DNA of 64,000 bases from Adineta steineri (taxonomy: Eukaryota > Rotifera > Eurotatoria > Adinetida > Adinetidae): the NCBI GenBank assembly GCA_905250115.1, contig CAJNOI010000129.1:1-64000 (forward strand), read 5' to 3'. The translations under genes were made by a program, and so were the position numbers. The notes below the pieces were generated by a model that searched no databases, was not told the DNA's origin, and saw only the letters and a list, made by a program, of their open reading frames with translations. This document shows, piece by piece, positions 49,701 through 61,700 of the stretch; the first letter of the stretch is position 1, and each line of letters starts with the position of its first letter.

Positions 49701-51561
49701 ACACCCCATATAGATGGATTTGCCTGTAAGAATCTGAATAATTTTTGACTTTTGTCCAAAGAGTTGTCGAGCTCATCTTTCATTTGATCGAAGAATTGCT
49801 GCACATAACGCTTGATATTTTCATCTGTAAAACCTGTGATTTCCATTTGTACATGATAAGCTAATACATTTTGATATGGACGAGATGTTAAAATATGATG
49901 TGGAGTTGTAAGTAATTGTTCGAATAAACATTCTAAATGTGAAGGTACATTTTGTACAATTTCGTCATAACCATCCAAAATCCATAAAGTCTTTCTGGGA
50001 TCAAAGTGCTTTTTCAGAATTCTATCCTCACTTTCAGATAGATCATGTGAAAAAATCTCTTTTTTCACAAGATCGAACAAAGAGTAGTTTTGACCATTTG
50101 ATAAAGGTGGATATCGATTAGTTGTTAAGCGACGTAATGGAATCAAAGCCAATAATTCATACTCTGTCCAATATGAACCCATCGCCCATTGATAAGCAAT
50201 ATATCGACAAAATGTAGATTTTCCAATTCCAGCACGCCCGAACACCAACACTTTTTTCTCTTGATTATTGCATGTTTCAAAAATATTTTTTATATCGATT
50301 GTAGTTTTTGTTCCATAAATTTCTTCAAAACTTCCCATAATAGCATCATTGTTGGGAGCATCACGAAGTTGTTTTTCTTTTTGTTGCTGTTTTTTTGTTT
50401 CAACAAGAGCTAAATTAATATAACTCTCTTCAACTGGATAGAATTTTGCTGGATTCATCAGACGTTCAATATAACCATTTCGTTTGTATTCTTGTTTTAT
50501 CCATTCAAATAGATGGTTTGACTCAAACTGTGATTCACCACTAAAAACATATAGAATATTTAGAAAATAATGAATATTTCATAAACTATTATCAAACACA
50601 AACTCATTTAATGTATTTTCAATCAGCTCAAGCAATTTATCAACGGATTTATAAAAGAAAAACTAATGTCGCATGTATCATGATGAGATTTATTTATTTA
50701 TGATAGGTACATCTTATCAATATTTAAGTTTCGATACGAAATTATTTTGTCAGACAAAATAAACGGTGAAACAGTGCGAATCACATTGTATATCATTATA
50801 TTTATATAGTAGAGAGTTTTCATAGGACAATCATATTAAATATATTCTCATTGTCGAATGAATATGATAGATTTTATTTATCTTTTCAAATGTACTAACC
50901 TTTGAAGAGTTACTTCGTTCAAGTGAACAATGAAGAGACGATCAATGAAATTGAGTGCTTCAGTTCTAGCTCTCAAACAAGTTCCTGGCATTAGAATAAC
51001 TTCTCGCTCCTCTGGACTTGCTGAAAACTGGGAGATATCTTTGCCACATATAGCTTCAATGGTGAACAGAGTGCCATGTTCGCCTAGAAATGGTTCAACA
51101 ATTTTCAGATCCATCGTAGTTGAATTGACACTCCACCACATATCGATATTATCTTTAGCAAAGACTGAACCGACATCACCGTAAACGCCTCTCCATACAA
51201 CTGCCTTAATTGATGGTAGTTTCTTGAGAGCTGTCATCAATAGTTTCAAGTAGGTAAACCATGGCTTAAGTGCATGTCGATCTTCAGCTCGAAGTGTGCT
51301 GTTGAGAGAAGAATAAAAAGATGATGGCATCGAGTAAAGATATATAGCCGCCGATTCATCCCGCGTTAACAAATCAGAGTATCGACTATATTTATTTTTA
51401 GCTCTCATAACATAAGCTAAGACATTGGGGACAAGTGGAATTAGTTTTTTCACAGATTCTTGTAATGTCAGAATGGGTGAATCTTCATAACCAAATATTG
51501 GACTGCGATTGACTTCTTGAAGTTCTGAGAGAGTGCGGTTTATAAAACGATTATCCAACAT
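46784..51561 (-). CDS. ADP-ribosyltransferase-NACHT-HEAT repeat protein (STAND/NLR-like)
   Basis: The model is complement(join(46784..50540, 50900..51561)), with a 359-bp intron and 1472 residues. Start is ATG 51561, with an in-frame TAA just upstream. Residues 1-220 form an arginine-specific-type ADP-ribosyltransferase with the R-S-ExE triad visible: VVWRGV (Arg124), WWSVNSTT (Ser144/147) and SPEEREVILMPG (Glu185-x-Glu187). Residues about 300-480 are a NACHT NTPase: Walker A GRAGIGKST (322-330), Walker B TLWILDGYDEI (Asp410, Asp413), sensor LTSRPYQ, then a winged-helix-like region ending HLSFQEYFTARYLL. Then come about 15 near-identical 35-residue HEAT repeats (EALGNIGEKAATNEVITKL type) and a C-terminal cap. 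The order effector-NACHT-repeat sensor is that of NLR/STAND immune receptors; an ART as effector suggests NAD-consuming modification on activation (inference). No signal peptide; cytosolic. Confidence 0.88.
47180..48712 (-). repeat. HEAT-repeat-coding tandem array, 105-bp unit, about 15 units
   Basis: Each unit encodes 35 residues; one unit (repeat 5) is two codons short. Repeats 1-3 (about 48400-48700) recur almost unchanged as repeats 10-12 (about 47460-47760), at a spacing of 939 bp. That equals nine units less six bases, so part of the array arose by a recent block duplication. The array makes long chance ORFs on the opposite strand. Confidence 0.85.
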
Positions 51562-53412
51562 AAGTATCAATTATCGTCGTATTTCCGCCAAGATGTGTTC
51601 AAATTAACCGTTTGTATCTGAAACGCAAAAATAATTAAGATATTGCATCAATTCAAATCGTCCTCCAGATTCGTTGTCTTCTATTGAATTTCCAATAAAA
51701 GCAAGGTTAATATCTAATAAAAACCGTTTTGTGACTACTAGTATACAAAAGAAAGCTTTCAATTAATACGATAGAAGGGAGGCACGAAGACATCCATACA
51801 GATTCGAATTATTGTTTATCTTAAATGAGAACAAGCACAGTATTTGTGATAGTGATTGACCACGCTTATTTCTCACTGTATGCTTACAGAATGTTATTAA
51901 ATACATAATGAAAGGCATAAACAATATGCATGCGGTACGTCGGCTTGAGAGATGAACGATTCGCATTATGAGTCTGAAAGTAGATAGATCTGAGATTTAG
52001 TCAAAGACAAAAGTGGAGTGTGGATAAATATTGATGAAGAGCTAAGAATGTAGGTGAGAGCGCTCAGTCGCGAAAGACTTGATTGTTTATGATTATTTTT
52101 AAGAAATGTTAAATGGAGAAAAAGACAAACTGTGGATAAAATGTAATTTGAAGTTCAACTATAAGTAAGAACTAAAGTATAAAACCGTTTTACGCTTCCG
52201 AGGGAAATACTACAAAAAAATCACTCGAAAAATACGCACTCGTAAAAACAATAATCTATCCACTATAAAGAGATTTCCATCATGAAAAAAAATATGAATT
52301 GATTCCAAATAATACTCTTCCATAGTGAATTTTATTTCTCATCGTGACGTTTCGACAACGATTTTACTGTTATCAGACAATGAACAACACGATAGAATGA
52401 CTAGCATGCGTGTAGATTCTCAACATATCCTCTCTCTTATGTTTTTCTTCTTTTGTTCTTTCCTTTATTTTTTGATAGTGGAACGGCAGAAGAAAAGTAA
52501 TATATTATATGGAAAAAAAATCAATCGGAAAATATTTTTTGCCGCAGAAAGGAAAATCGCTATGGCAACAGATCCTAAACGGCATATGCTTCTTCTGTTA
52601 TACAAGTGACGCGCGCTGGTTGTTGACAATTTTTGTTTGAGAGAAAAGAGAAAGATAAGCATGTTGTTTGACTGTTTGGATAGAATATTTGTCTTCTATC
52701 GATTCTTATCTAGCATAATAATATATACTCCATTTTTTCTTTTTATGATGAAATAAAACACAGTTTTACTATGTAACATCAAACGCACAGCAGGCGCGGG
52801 TATCCGTATTATTATTTCAAAACATGAATCAATCCAAAAAAAAAATATTCCATTAAAGATATGATTTTAAATAAAAGAAGTGACTATGTACATCTAGAGG
52901 AATATAAAAAATTAATTAGTAAATATTAAGTTATATCATAGTCTTACAAACATTTCATTATTAACATATATGAAATCTCTTAACTAAATAATAGTTTTAC
53001 CCTATTAATTCTTTATTACATTCGAAAATAAGTTTAAATTATGTATCATAGTTGCGCATATTCGCAAAAACACTTAATTTAAATAAAAATCAATCATTTT
53101 ACAAGCATTTTTATCACTTCTTGTCTTAGGCTTCAAAAAATGATTGAATTTTTGTTTCATTACATTTACTGAGAATTGTATTATGTTAGCGATTTTCTTT
53201 GCTTTAAATGATAGTTTTATTTTCTATTGATTAATTTGAAAAACAAAAGATACTAAATTTTTTCATAATTAATTGGCATATAAATTGAAAAATTGAAAAA
53301 CATATAAAGCTAATCAGCACTCAGTTCAAGGTAATACTCTGTATCAACATACGATAATTAACGTAAGCTTCAGTCTTTCGTGTGCTGTTGCTTACTAACA
53401 TCTACAAATAAA
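51562..53412. other. AT-rich spacer
   Basis: This lies between the divergent ART-NACHT-HEAT gene and the Kelch pseudogene. Only short chance ORFs are seen. It should hold both promoters, but I cannot mark them with confidence. Confidence 0.5.
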
Positions 53413-55226
53413 ATGAACTCATTTATATTACGCGCGCTTACTAGTCTGATTGTATTTGTTCTTAGTACAACATTAAATAGTGAATACGCATTACAATGGC
53501 ACTCTTTAAGGTGTGTGTGTGTTTTATTATCAAACTCTACCCACACCCTGCAGATTGATAAGTAGGAAGGTTTTACAACTGGTAAAGATTAAATATTAAT
53601 GATTATGATATATGTAGTATCAGATGATCTTAATGTGAATAATTCTTGAAAATGTGGATGAGAATAATGATGATGAAAGGCAAGATACGATCACTCATAT
53701 CCTCAACATTGTAGTAGAAATTATAACAAAATAAAAAAAATGTATGCCACTGTTTTTCGAATCAATAATATGATGTTTATTGATTTTACGTCCTTTGCGA
53801 ACAAATGACAATTATCTTTGTAGTAAAAAAATGCATATCATCAATATGCGAAAATTAAAATATGGTATAGTTATATTGCATATGTCATTCTTAAAACGCT
53901 TTAAATATGATTTTTTTTTTCTTTTTTATATTTCATTCTTTTTATAACATGTGAATATTTCTGATAATATTTATTATCAATAAATTATTCTATTTCACTT
54001 GTTTTATTTCTGTGCATGTAAGTGTTTAGATGGTAAAAGAAATAGACTTTATCATGTTTTTATTTAATATTATCTAATTTCATTTTAGCGTTCTTCATGG
54101 AGTTAAGTCGGGTATGTTTCATTTATAAGTTTATTACAATGTTTTTTTTTCATTTTAAGAACACTTAAATACTCGTACACATGTTAGAAAAACACGTCGT
54201 TTTCATGCTGGAACATCATTCAATTCGCACAAAATCACTGGCAGCTATAAATCATCAAATGATGTTGCTATATCTGAAATATATGATCCATTATTGGGTG
54301 TATGGAATATAATTGGAAGCATGGCAGAGGAACGAGAAGCTCATGCTGCAACTATACTCAAGTCTGGCAAGGTTCTTGTTGTTGGTGGCGAAAATCTTTC
54401 CGGTTATTTGACTCATTGCGAAATATATAATCCATCAACTAGTCAATGGTCTAGTGCTGGAAGTATGGTAGTACCACGTGCTTACCATACTGTAACTCTA
54501 CTTAATTCCGGCAAAGTTCTTGTCACAGTTGGTAGGACTTTTAACTCGATTATTCTAGCTAGTTGTGAGATATATGATCCAGATATGGACACATGGAGTC
54601 TTACGGGAAACATGACAGCAGAACGTACCCGCCATACTGCAATTTTACTCAATTCCGGCAAAGTACTTGTTACACGTGATGATTCTCGTTCTGAAGTTTA
54701 TGATCCAATAACGGGTAAATGGAATTCTCTCGCAAGTATGGGACCTATACCACGTTACGATTCTGTTGGAACTCTGCTCAGCTCAGGCAAAGTTCTACTT
54801 AGTGGTGGCATGCAATTATCTAAGTATTCGACTAGTTCAGAAGTATATGATCCAACAACAAATGAATGGAATCCAGTTGGAAACTGAACAAGAGGACGTT
54901 GATTTCATTCTTCAATTCTTTTTAATTCAGGTCAAGTTCTTGTAAGTGGTGGTGTAGGTGACGCCGATTATTTCTCTAGCTGTGAGATATATAATCCATT
55001 AACGGGCAAGTGGAATAGTACAAGTGACATGACAGAATCACGTTCTTCTCATACTACAACTCTACTTAGTTCAGGTAAAATTCTTGCTACTGCCGGTTAT
55101 GGAGGTGCTGGTTTTCTAGATTTATCTGAAATCTATGATCCATCAGCACGTACACGGACACGTAGTTATCATAGTGCAACTGTCCTTAATTCAGGCAAAA
55201 TCTTAATTGCTGGTGGTGAGAATTAG
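53413..55226 (+). pseudogene. Secreted Kelch-repeat protein with two in-frame TGA codons
   Basis: The model is join(53413..53510, 54089..54111, 54160..55226). A signal-peptide exon (MNSFILRALTSLIVFVLSTTL) joins in phase to a 23-nt micro-exon and then to a Kelch exon. Six or so repeats have the bacterial-type pattern HTATLLNSGKVLVxGG...SxEIYDPxTxxW. TGA at 54885-54887 replaces the residue after VGN (normally Met), and TGA at 54900-54902 replaces an aromatic after TRGR. The frame continues correctly beyond both with FHSSILFNSGQVLVSGG. The third repeat has lost the GG after KVLVT, and the last repeat lacks about nine residues between YDPSA and RTRSYHSA before a premature TAG. These lesions point to decay rather than recoding, since other genes here use TGA as an ordinary stop. 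A propeller lectin or galactose-oxidase-like fold is expected of the intact form. Confidence 0.75.
53505..53555. repeat. Telomere-like inverted repeat at an intron donor
   Basis: TTTAAGGTGTGTGTGTG is opposed by ACCCACACCCTGCAG across a 20-base loop. The left arm contains the splice donor of the signal-peptide exon, so the stem could mask it. Confidence 0.55.
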
Positions 55227-55724
55227 GCAGTTAAATAACTTATGATTAGTTTTTGATAAATAATAATAACAAAATAATAAAGGTTTTCATTTCGTTTTGC
55301 TGAATTGAGGGTGTGAGTGTTGTTCTTATCTCACATCCTCAACCAAACCACAGCCACACGATCTTTTAACAAGTGAACAAGTTCTTTGTTATTTTATGGA
55401 TTTATATCAGAAGATTTATTGATAGATAAATGTAGTGTATTCATATACATTGAACCAATGATTTTTGCTCAAAATAAGAAAAATATGATGTGAGATTGAT
55501 AAGTGTGGGTGAAGGTGAGTGTGAACGATAAAGGGAAACGGTAACAAAAAAAATTATCCACACCGTCAACGATTTTTCACATTTCTTCCAGAATGAAAAT
55601 CGTATAATTCTATGTTACAGATATTAAACATATGGTCAATTTTGAAGATTTATTTCGAAAAAAATGATTTAGAAGCTATTTACAGTCAATTATATGAATA
55701 TTAGTCATTCATAAAAGATATTGT
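55227..55724. other. Spacer between convergent genes with two telomere-like elements
   Basis: No gene. The stretch holds the inverted repeat at 55305-55342 and a weaker one near 55504-55568 (GTGTGGGTGAAGGTGAGTGTG ... TATCCACACCGTC). Confidence 0.55.
55305..55342. repeat. Telomere-like short inverted repeat
   Basis: TTGAGGGTGTGA (55305-55316) pairs with TCACATCCTCAA (55331-55342), with one mismatch over 12 bases and a 14-base loop. Confidence 0.75.
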
Positions 55725-58700
55725 TTAGAGTCCAGCTTTTTCCAATCTTGATAATTCAATTTTTTGGTCAATATAAATCTGAAAGAAAGCAAATAATTAC
55801 AAATAGAAACACAACAGATATCAACATACTTTACTGAATGCCTCTAGTAATTGATCAATTTTATCAGGAAAATTTTCAATTGGATCAAAATATTGTGAAC
55901 GCATTCGACAATCTCGTTCTTCTTGAATTTCTGATTGATTTAATTTTTTCAAACCTAAAATATTAATAGACAATTATGTTCAACTGAGATACATCAATCT
56001 TGAAAGTGGGTGTACAAGTGTTCTCTTCAGTCATACTCTCCTCTACTCGTTGTGGAATATTTTACCGGAAATAGAAAAAAACAAAAGTTGTGTATAACTG
56101 TTAAAAGTGATATGTTTGAAGTTTGTTCGTATAAATAAAACCTCAAACCAATCACCTGTCATTTGAAAAAAATTATGAAAATGTTTGGCATACAAGAGAA
56201 GCTCTGAAGTCATCTAATAGATAAATCATATAAATCTACATACCTGTCCATCGTAAAAATTTCTTTAGCATAAATGAGAATATAATTTGATCTTCTTTTT
56301 GATTGTCTTTCGCATGACGAAAACTGTCACTAATTATTGAAACAAACATACTGAAACAAACAAAAACAACTAGAAATATAAATAACGTAAAACAGAATGG
56401 ACCAAGAAAAGCATCAGCTCCCACTATTTTTGATGCACCACATTTGACTAATGTCATTTTGAAAAGCATTTGAGCAGTGTTTAATAAACTTGAACAGGAC
56501 GAAAGTTTTGATACGAATAATAAATAAAATAAACAAAGAAAAGCGATAAATACAATTGCAAACATTATTGAAAATGAAATCAATGCCTTTGCACAATATT
56601 TTAATGTGTGAGCGAATAAAGATATCTGTTGATTAAAACGAAGTAATTGAAGACATTTAATCGTACTAAAAAAACAACAATAACCAAGAAGAAATGTTAA
56701 AATATCATTAACATAAACTGCAAGTTGTAAATTGATATAAATATAACCATTTGTTTGTTCAAATAATTGACTAATACGATTAGTTTCTTGGAAACGCCAA
56801 AAATAAACTCCAATACTTCCCAATGAACAACCAATTATACCTAATTGAATTAGCGTCCAAAATTGACGAAAATATTTTAATCTTAATTCAAATAATAATC
56901 GAATTTCAATGATCATAAAATAAATGATAAAAAATATATAAAATATTGTACAAACTAATTGTAATATTGATGTAAATGCTAAATTTAAAAAACAAAAATT
57001 TATTTGTCTTTAGAAATAAAAACTAAAGAGTGAATTACTGTAGAAATTAATTGGTTCGAAATGGGCTGTTGTATAAATACCACCTGTTGGTAAAAATTCA
57101 GTAAGTAAAGTAACTGCAGTTAATAATTGAACACTTGGATTATATAATGTTAGTTGAATAAAAACAGCTCTTGTTTTCTCATCAATCCATTCTAATTGAT
57201 GAAGTTTAGATAAATTTGTTTTCATATCAGATAAAGGACCACGAAATTCATAGACATAACCACCTCCTCTATATATTCCAAATTCACCTACATATGTATA
57301 TGTATCTAATTCATCACTTGTAGAATAGTTAAATGCTTTTCTAATCGATGAACTATAGATTTCATCTTCTATTGTTTGATTTGTCCATCCTGGTTGAAAT
57401 AACTGTATTTCTTCATTTAAAAAGCTATAGCTATCTTCACATATTGAAATAATACGTTGATCGGGACATAATTTTGATTTAATACGTAATTGTCTCATTG
57501 TTGCCCAACCAATTAATCGATTCGATTTATCATTTAAAAATCCATTTAAATATTGTGGAGTATCTCCATTATACCATTGTTGTGCACGAATATTTGACAC
57601 GAAACTATTTTCTAACCAATACCAATATTCATCGATTGTATTGATCTAGAAAAACAAAATTCATTTCAATACAAGAAAAGAAGAACAAACTTTAGTATAA
57701 TCAGCAGTCGTTTGTCTTTGATTGAGAAAATAAGCTCGTAAATGATTGACTTGATAAAAACTATGTTGTTCACGATTTGAATAAGTTATTATAAAAACTA
57801 ATATGGCAAATATAAAATAAATAAGAAATTCTCGAATAATTGCCCACATTTGAATTTCTTTTAAACGTTGATCACGAGCATAAACTACTTCATTTTCATT
57901 AAGACGATTAATACTTTTTCGAGATTGAGAAGAAAATATTGAGCGATACTATAAATCGAAAATTTATTTTCCTATGGGATTGGAAAAGAAAACAAACCTC
58001 AAGTGAATGAAGATATTCCTCATCATTAGATATATTAAATTCATCATCTTCATTTATATATTCACTTGTTTCTTTCTCATCTTCTGAATTTCGACAAAAA
58101 CATATGAAGAATATAGCCAAACATATAATCTTCAATGAGAAAATATTTCAGAAATATAGATTAAAAGTAAGTAGAAAGTATACTTTAATAGGTTGAGTAA
58201 AAATAACTGATGAGAAAAATCCAGTAAGAACAGATGTTAACCATTGTTGAGTTTTGACATCACCGAATTCAATTCCTCGAACAATGATAAAAAATATTGA
58301 AATAACAATAATTATCATTGAAACACCATAAGCAATAAATAAACACCACCAAGGAAATGTTATTAAAGATTTCTTTTTCTTAATTGCAGGGATATCTTCT
58401 GAACTACTATAAATAAGAATGTAAGTATCGATGAATGTATTTAGAAGTATATACGAACCTTTTTCGAGATGATTGTATCTGATATAATGCTTCACGTAAT
58501 CGTGAGACTTGTCGACGAGGTTGAATACGTCGAAAGAATTGAACAATTAAGAGACTTGGAATAAATGTAAATAATTCGACCATTATACCAATTCCAATCT
58601 TAAATATAAAAAGATGTTTATGTTAATCAGAAATGGAAAATTTTAGAGGCACAGGGGTGTGAGTGTAGTCTATATTTTTCGCTATAAAAATTAATATATA

Positions 58701-61700
58701 CCTGTTGTGCTGCTATATAAAAAGGACCAATTGATAAAGCGCCACTATGTGTTTCACTTGATGCGTTCGCTTCATTTGATAAATCATAATACATTATATT
58801 GATTAACATTGAAGTAAAAAATAAAACAAAACAACAAGTACATCGTTGAGTACGTGTAAATTTATTTGATGGTGGACGAGAAAATATAGAAAACCATAAA
58901 TGACCATCGGAAATACTATGATAAGCTTTTTTTGATAATACATATGAAAATTCTTGTTTTTCTGCTTCACTAGCAATTGGTAAAGTTCGTTCAATCTAAA
59001 TTGAAGACAAAAATAAGAAATAGTATGTTTTCAATCACACGACTTACTCGTCCATCATCTTTTTCAACTGCAAACCATTGTTGACAAATAAAATAAAACT
59101 TATCCAACGTTTGTAAATCTCGAACAATAATATATTTTAAAAACCATGATGCTAAAGAACCTTCACCTGTATTATCATGCCAAATACGAATATAATTTAA
59201 TAATCCCAATGATCTATATGTTAATCTTTCATTAAATCTTCAAAAAAAAAATAATAGTTTTACTTTGGAACAGCAATAATAAAAGAATTAATTCCACCAC
59301 GTTGAAAAATCTTTCGATGAGGATCAGAAAATAATCGAATTTGTGTTTGATCATCGCCGCCCGATAAAACAAAATAAACCTAGCAGTAAGAAAAAAAAAA
59401 GGTTTCTTAAAATATTTTTTTCTTTGTACTGTATTACTTTTGAATCTGTTCCTGCATTTGTTCTTTGACCAGTAAAAACAAGAATTTGATAATAATAATG
59501 ATCAGATTTATTATTATCAACCAATGGTGTCACTCCCAACTAAAACAAAAATACATATTTTGACTCTATGAAATATATAAAAGAATATTTTAATTTACTT
59601 TTTCAAAATCTTTCTTATCTTTAAAACGTGCATAAATCATTAAAATAATATAAATTATCGAGGTAAATATCATTGTTAAATAAACTGTTTTATTTTTCAT
59701 AAAATCAGCATTTGCAAAAACATAACTCCAATTAATTGGTGCAGGTAAAACAATAAAACCACCAGCAAATGTTGTCAAATGAGTTGAAAGGCATTCGGTT
59801 TCATAGAGATTTGTCAAAGGACCAACTATTAATCCATCTGATTTCCAATTATTATTTTCATCAAGATAATAACAACCTGATGTATATATAAGAAGTTCAT
59901 AATTTGATGTAAAATCATATGGTTCATCGGTAATTGGTAAAGACGTATTTATTGAAGAATTATTTAAACAATAATTATTAGTTTCTGTTGAATTTAATTC
60001 TCTAATTCCAAATATTAATGATTGATGTCCAGGTGTTTGTTGATTATCAATAAAATATCGATATATATCATCATTGGTTAAATCTATAATTACAAAAAAG
60101 AAATCTATATGAATGTCAAAGAAAATGAGACATACTGAAAGGACAAAATACTGTCCATCCATCAATGAGATTAATTGAACTATTTAATTGTGGTGTTTGA
60201 TCAAATTTATAAATAAATAAATAAGCAAGACTTCTAGTTAAAGAATGAATTTCAAAATGAACTGAAACCGAAAGAGAACTTGTTATATTAATATAATGAT
60301 AATTAAATAATAAATTATTCATAGTTGAATTAATTGATGTGACATTTTGTAAATACATTGATGGAATTAAGACATTTGGATCACGAGGAATAATCAGTTG
60401 TATTGGATTATTTTGGTGGGCTTCAAAAGAAACTTCATTTCTATTTTGATCAATAATCGAAAGTGAAATCGATCTTGAAAGATTTGTATTTTGAAAATTT
60501 CCATAAGAAGCAAGTGGATCTACTCTTGACTGAATAAAATAAAAACTAATTTAATAAAAATGATTCAAATTATATAAAATTACTCGAAGTGAAATTGAAG
60601 AATTAGAAGTTGTGTTCAAAATAAAATCTGATGGGATACTAAATTGAGCATTTTCAACTTGTTTCACAAGTCTATCTTTGAGTGATTCAGTTGATATAGT
60701 TTCTAATGATACAAATGATTGAGATGTATTCATTAGTGAACTTTGACCAATATTTAAGTGAATATTTAATGAAGAACTTAATAATAATATGATTTCTGTT
60801 ACTTGACTATTGATTTGATTTGCTAATTGTTTTTGATAATAAAGATTTCGATTTTTTACAATTGTTTCAGTAGAAAAATCATTTCCATCAGAAAATAAAT
60901 CTTTAAAAAAACAAGTTCAAATTCAATAATAATTAATCATTTAAAAGAATCTTACTTAAATTTGACCATGCAGATTCAAGATCAGTATCATAATCAGTAG
61001 ATATGACATTTGCACGAGAATTATCTAAATCAAGTACTTCTGTTCGTCCTTGTAATGGTCCATTCACGGCCTAAAATTATTAGAATCGAGAATTAAAGAA
61101 AAAAAAATTCATTTTATGTCAAAATCATTGAAGGGTGTGGGTGCTGATTTCATCTCGTATTATCATCCACACCCTCAAGAGTTTGATAGAGAAGTAAGAA
61201 TACTGATTTCATATATTTTACATTTAAAATATTTGAAGCACATTGAAAAAGTTGATTTGATGCTGATTGAGCATCTTCGTATGAGATTTTTTCAAACATT
61301 GCATATAGAGCAGCAGATAATTCATAACATCTATTTGATACAAGTAACTACAATTATTTAAAAATATAAAAATATTCAATGGAAATATTCTTTATAATTT
61401 TTACTAAAGTATTTCGTGTTAATTGATTTGTTGCTTGAGTTAACTGAACTAATGATGATGATTGTAATATAATACTATTTGATGTTGTTATGAGAAGATT
61501 AGTTATAAATGTTACCAGATAATCCCGAACATTTGTCAGAGAATTTAATTCTATATTATAATTAATCAAAGCTGATTCATTCAATGGTATTGAAATCTAT
61601 TTTAAAAAAGAAAAAGAATCGAAAAAAAATCTATTAAATTCAATTACTTGTTGTAAACTTGAACTTCCTAATGATGATACTGAAATAGTTGCAGCTGGTA

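Noticed and set aside
54885-54902. Possible UGA recoding (selenocysteine or readthrough) in the Kelch gene
   Set aside because: The replaced positions are normally Met and an aromatic residue, not Cys. Other repeats are also damaged, and genes in the window use TGA as a normal stop.
59238-59263. A 26-bp intron in the polycystin PLAT domain
   Set aside because: Too short for splicing. Using the acceptor at 59214 gives a 50-bp intron and restores the family motif AVPKSLG...IRIWHDN.
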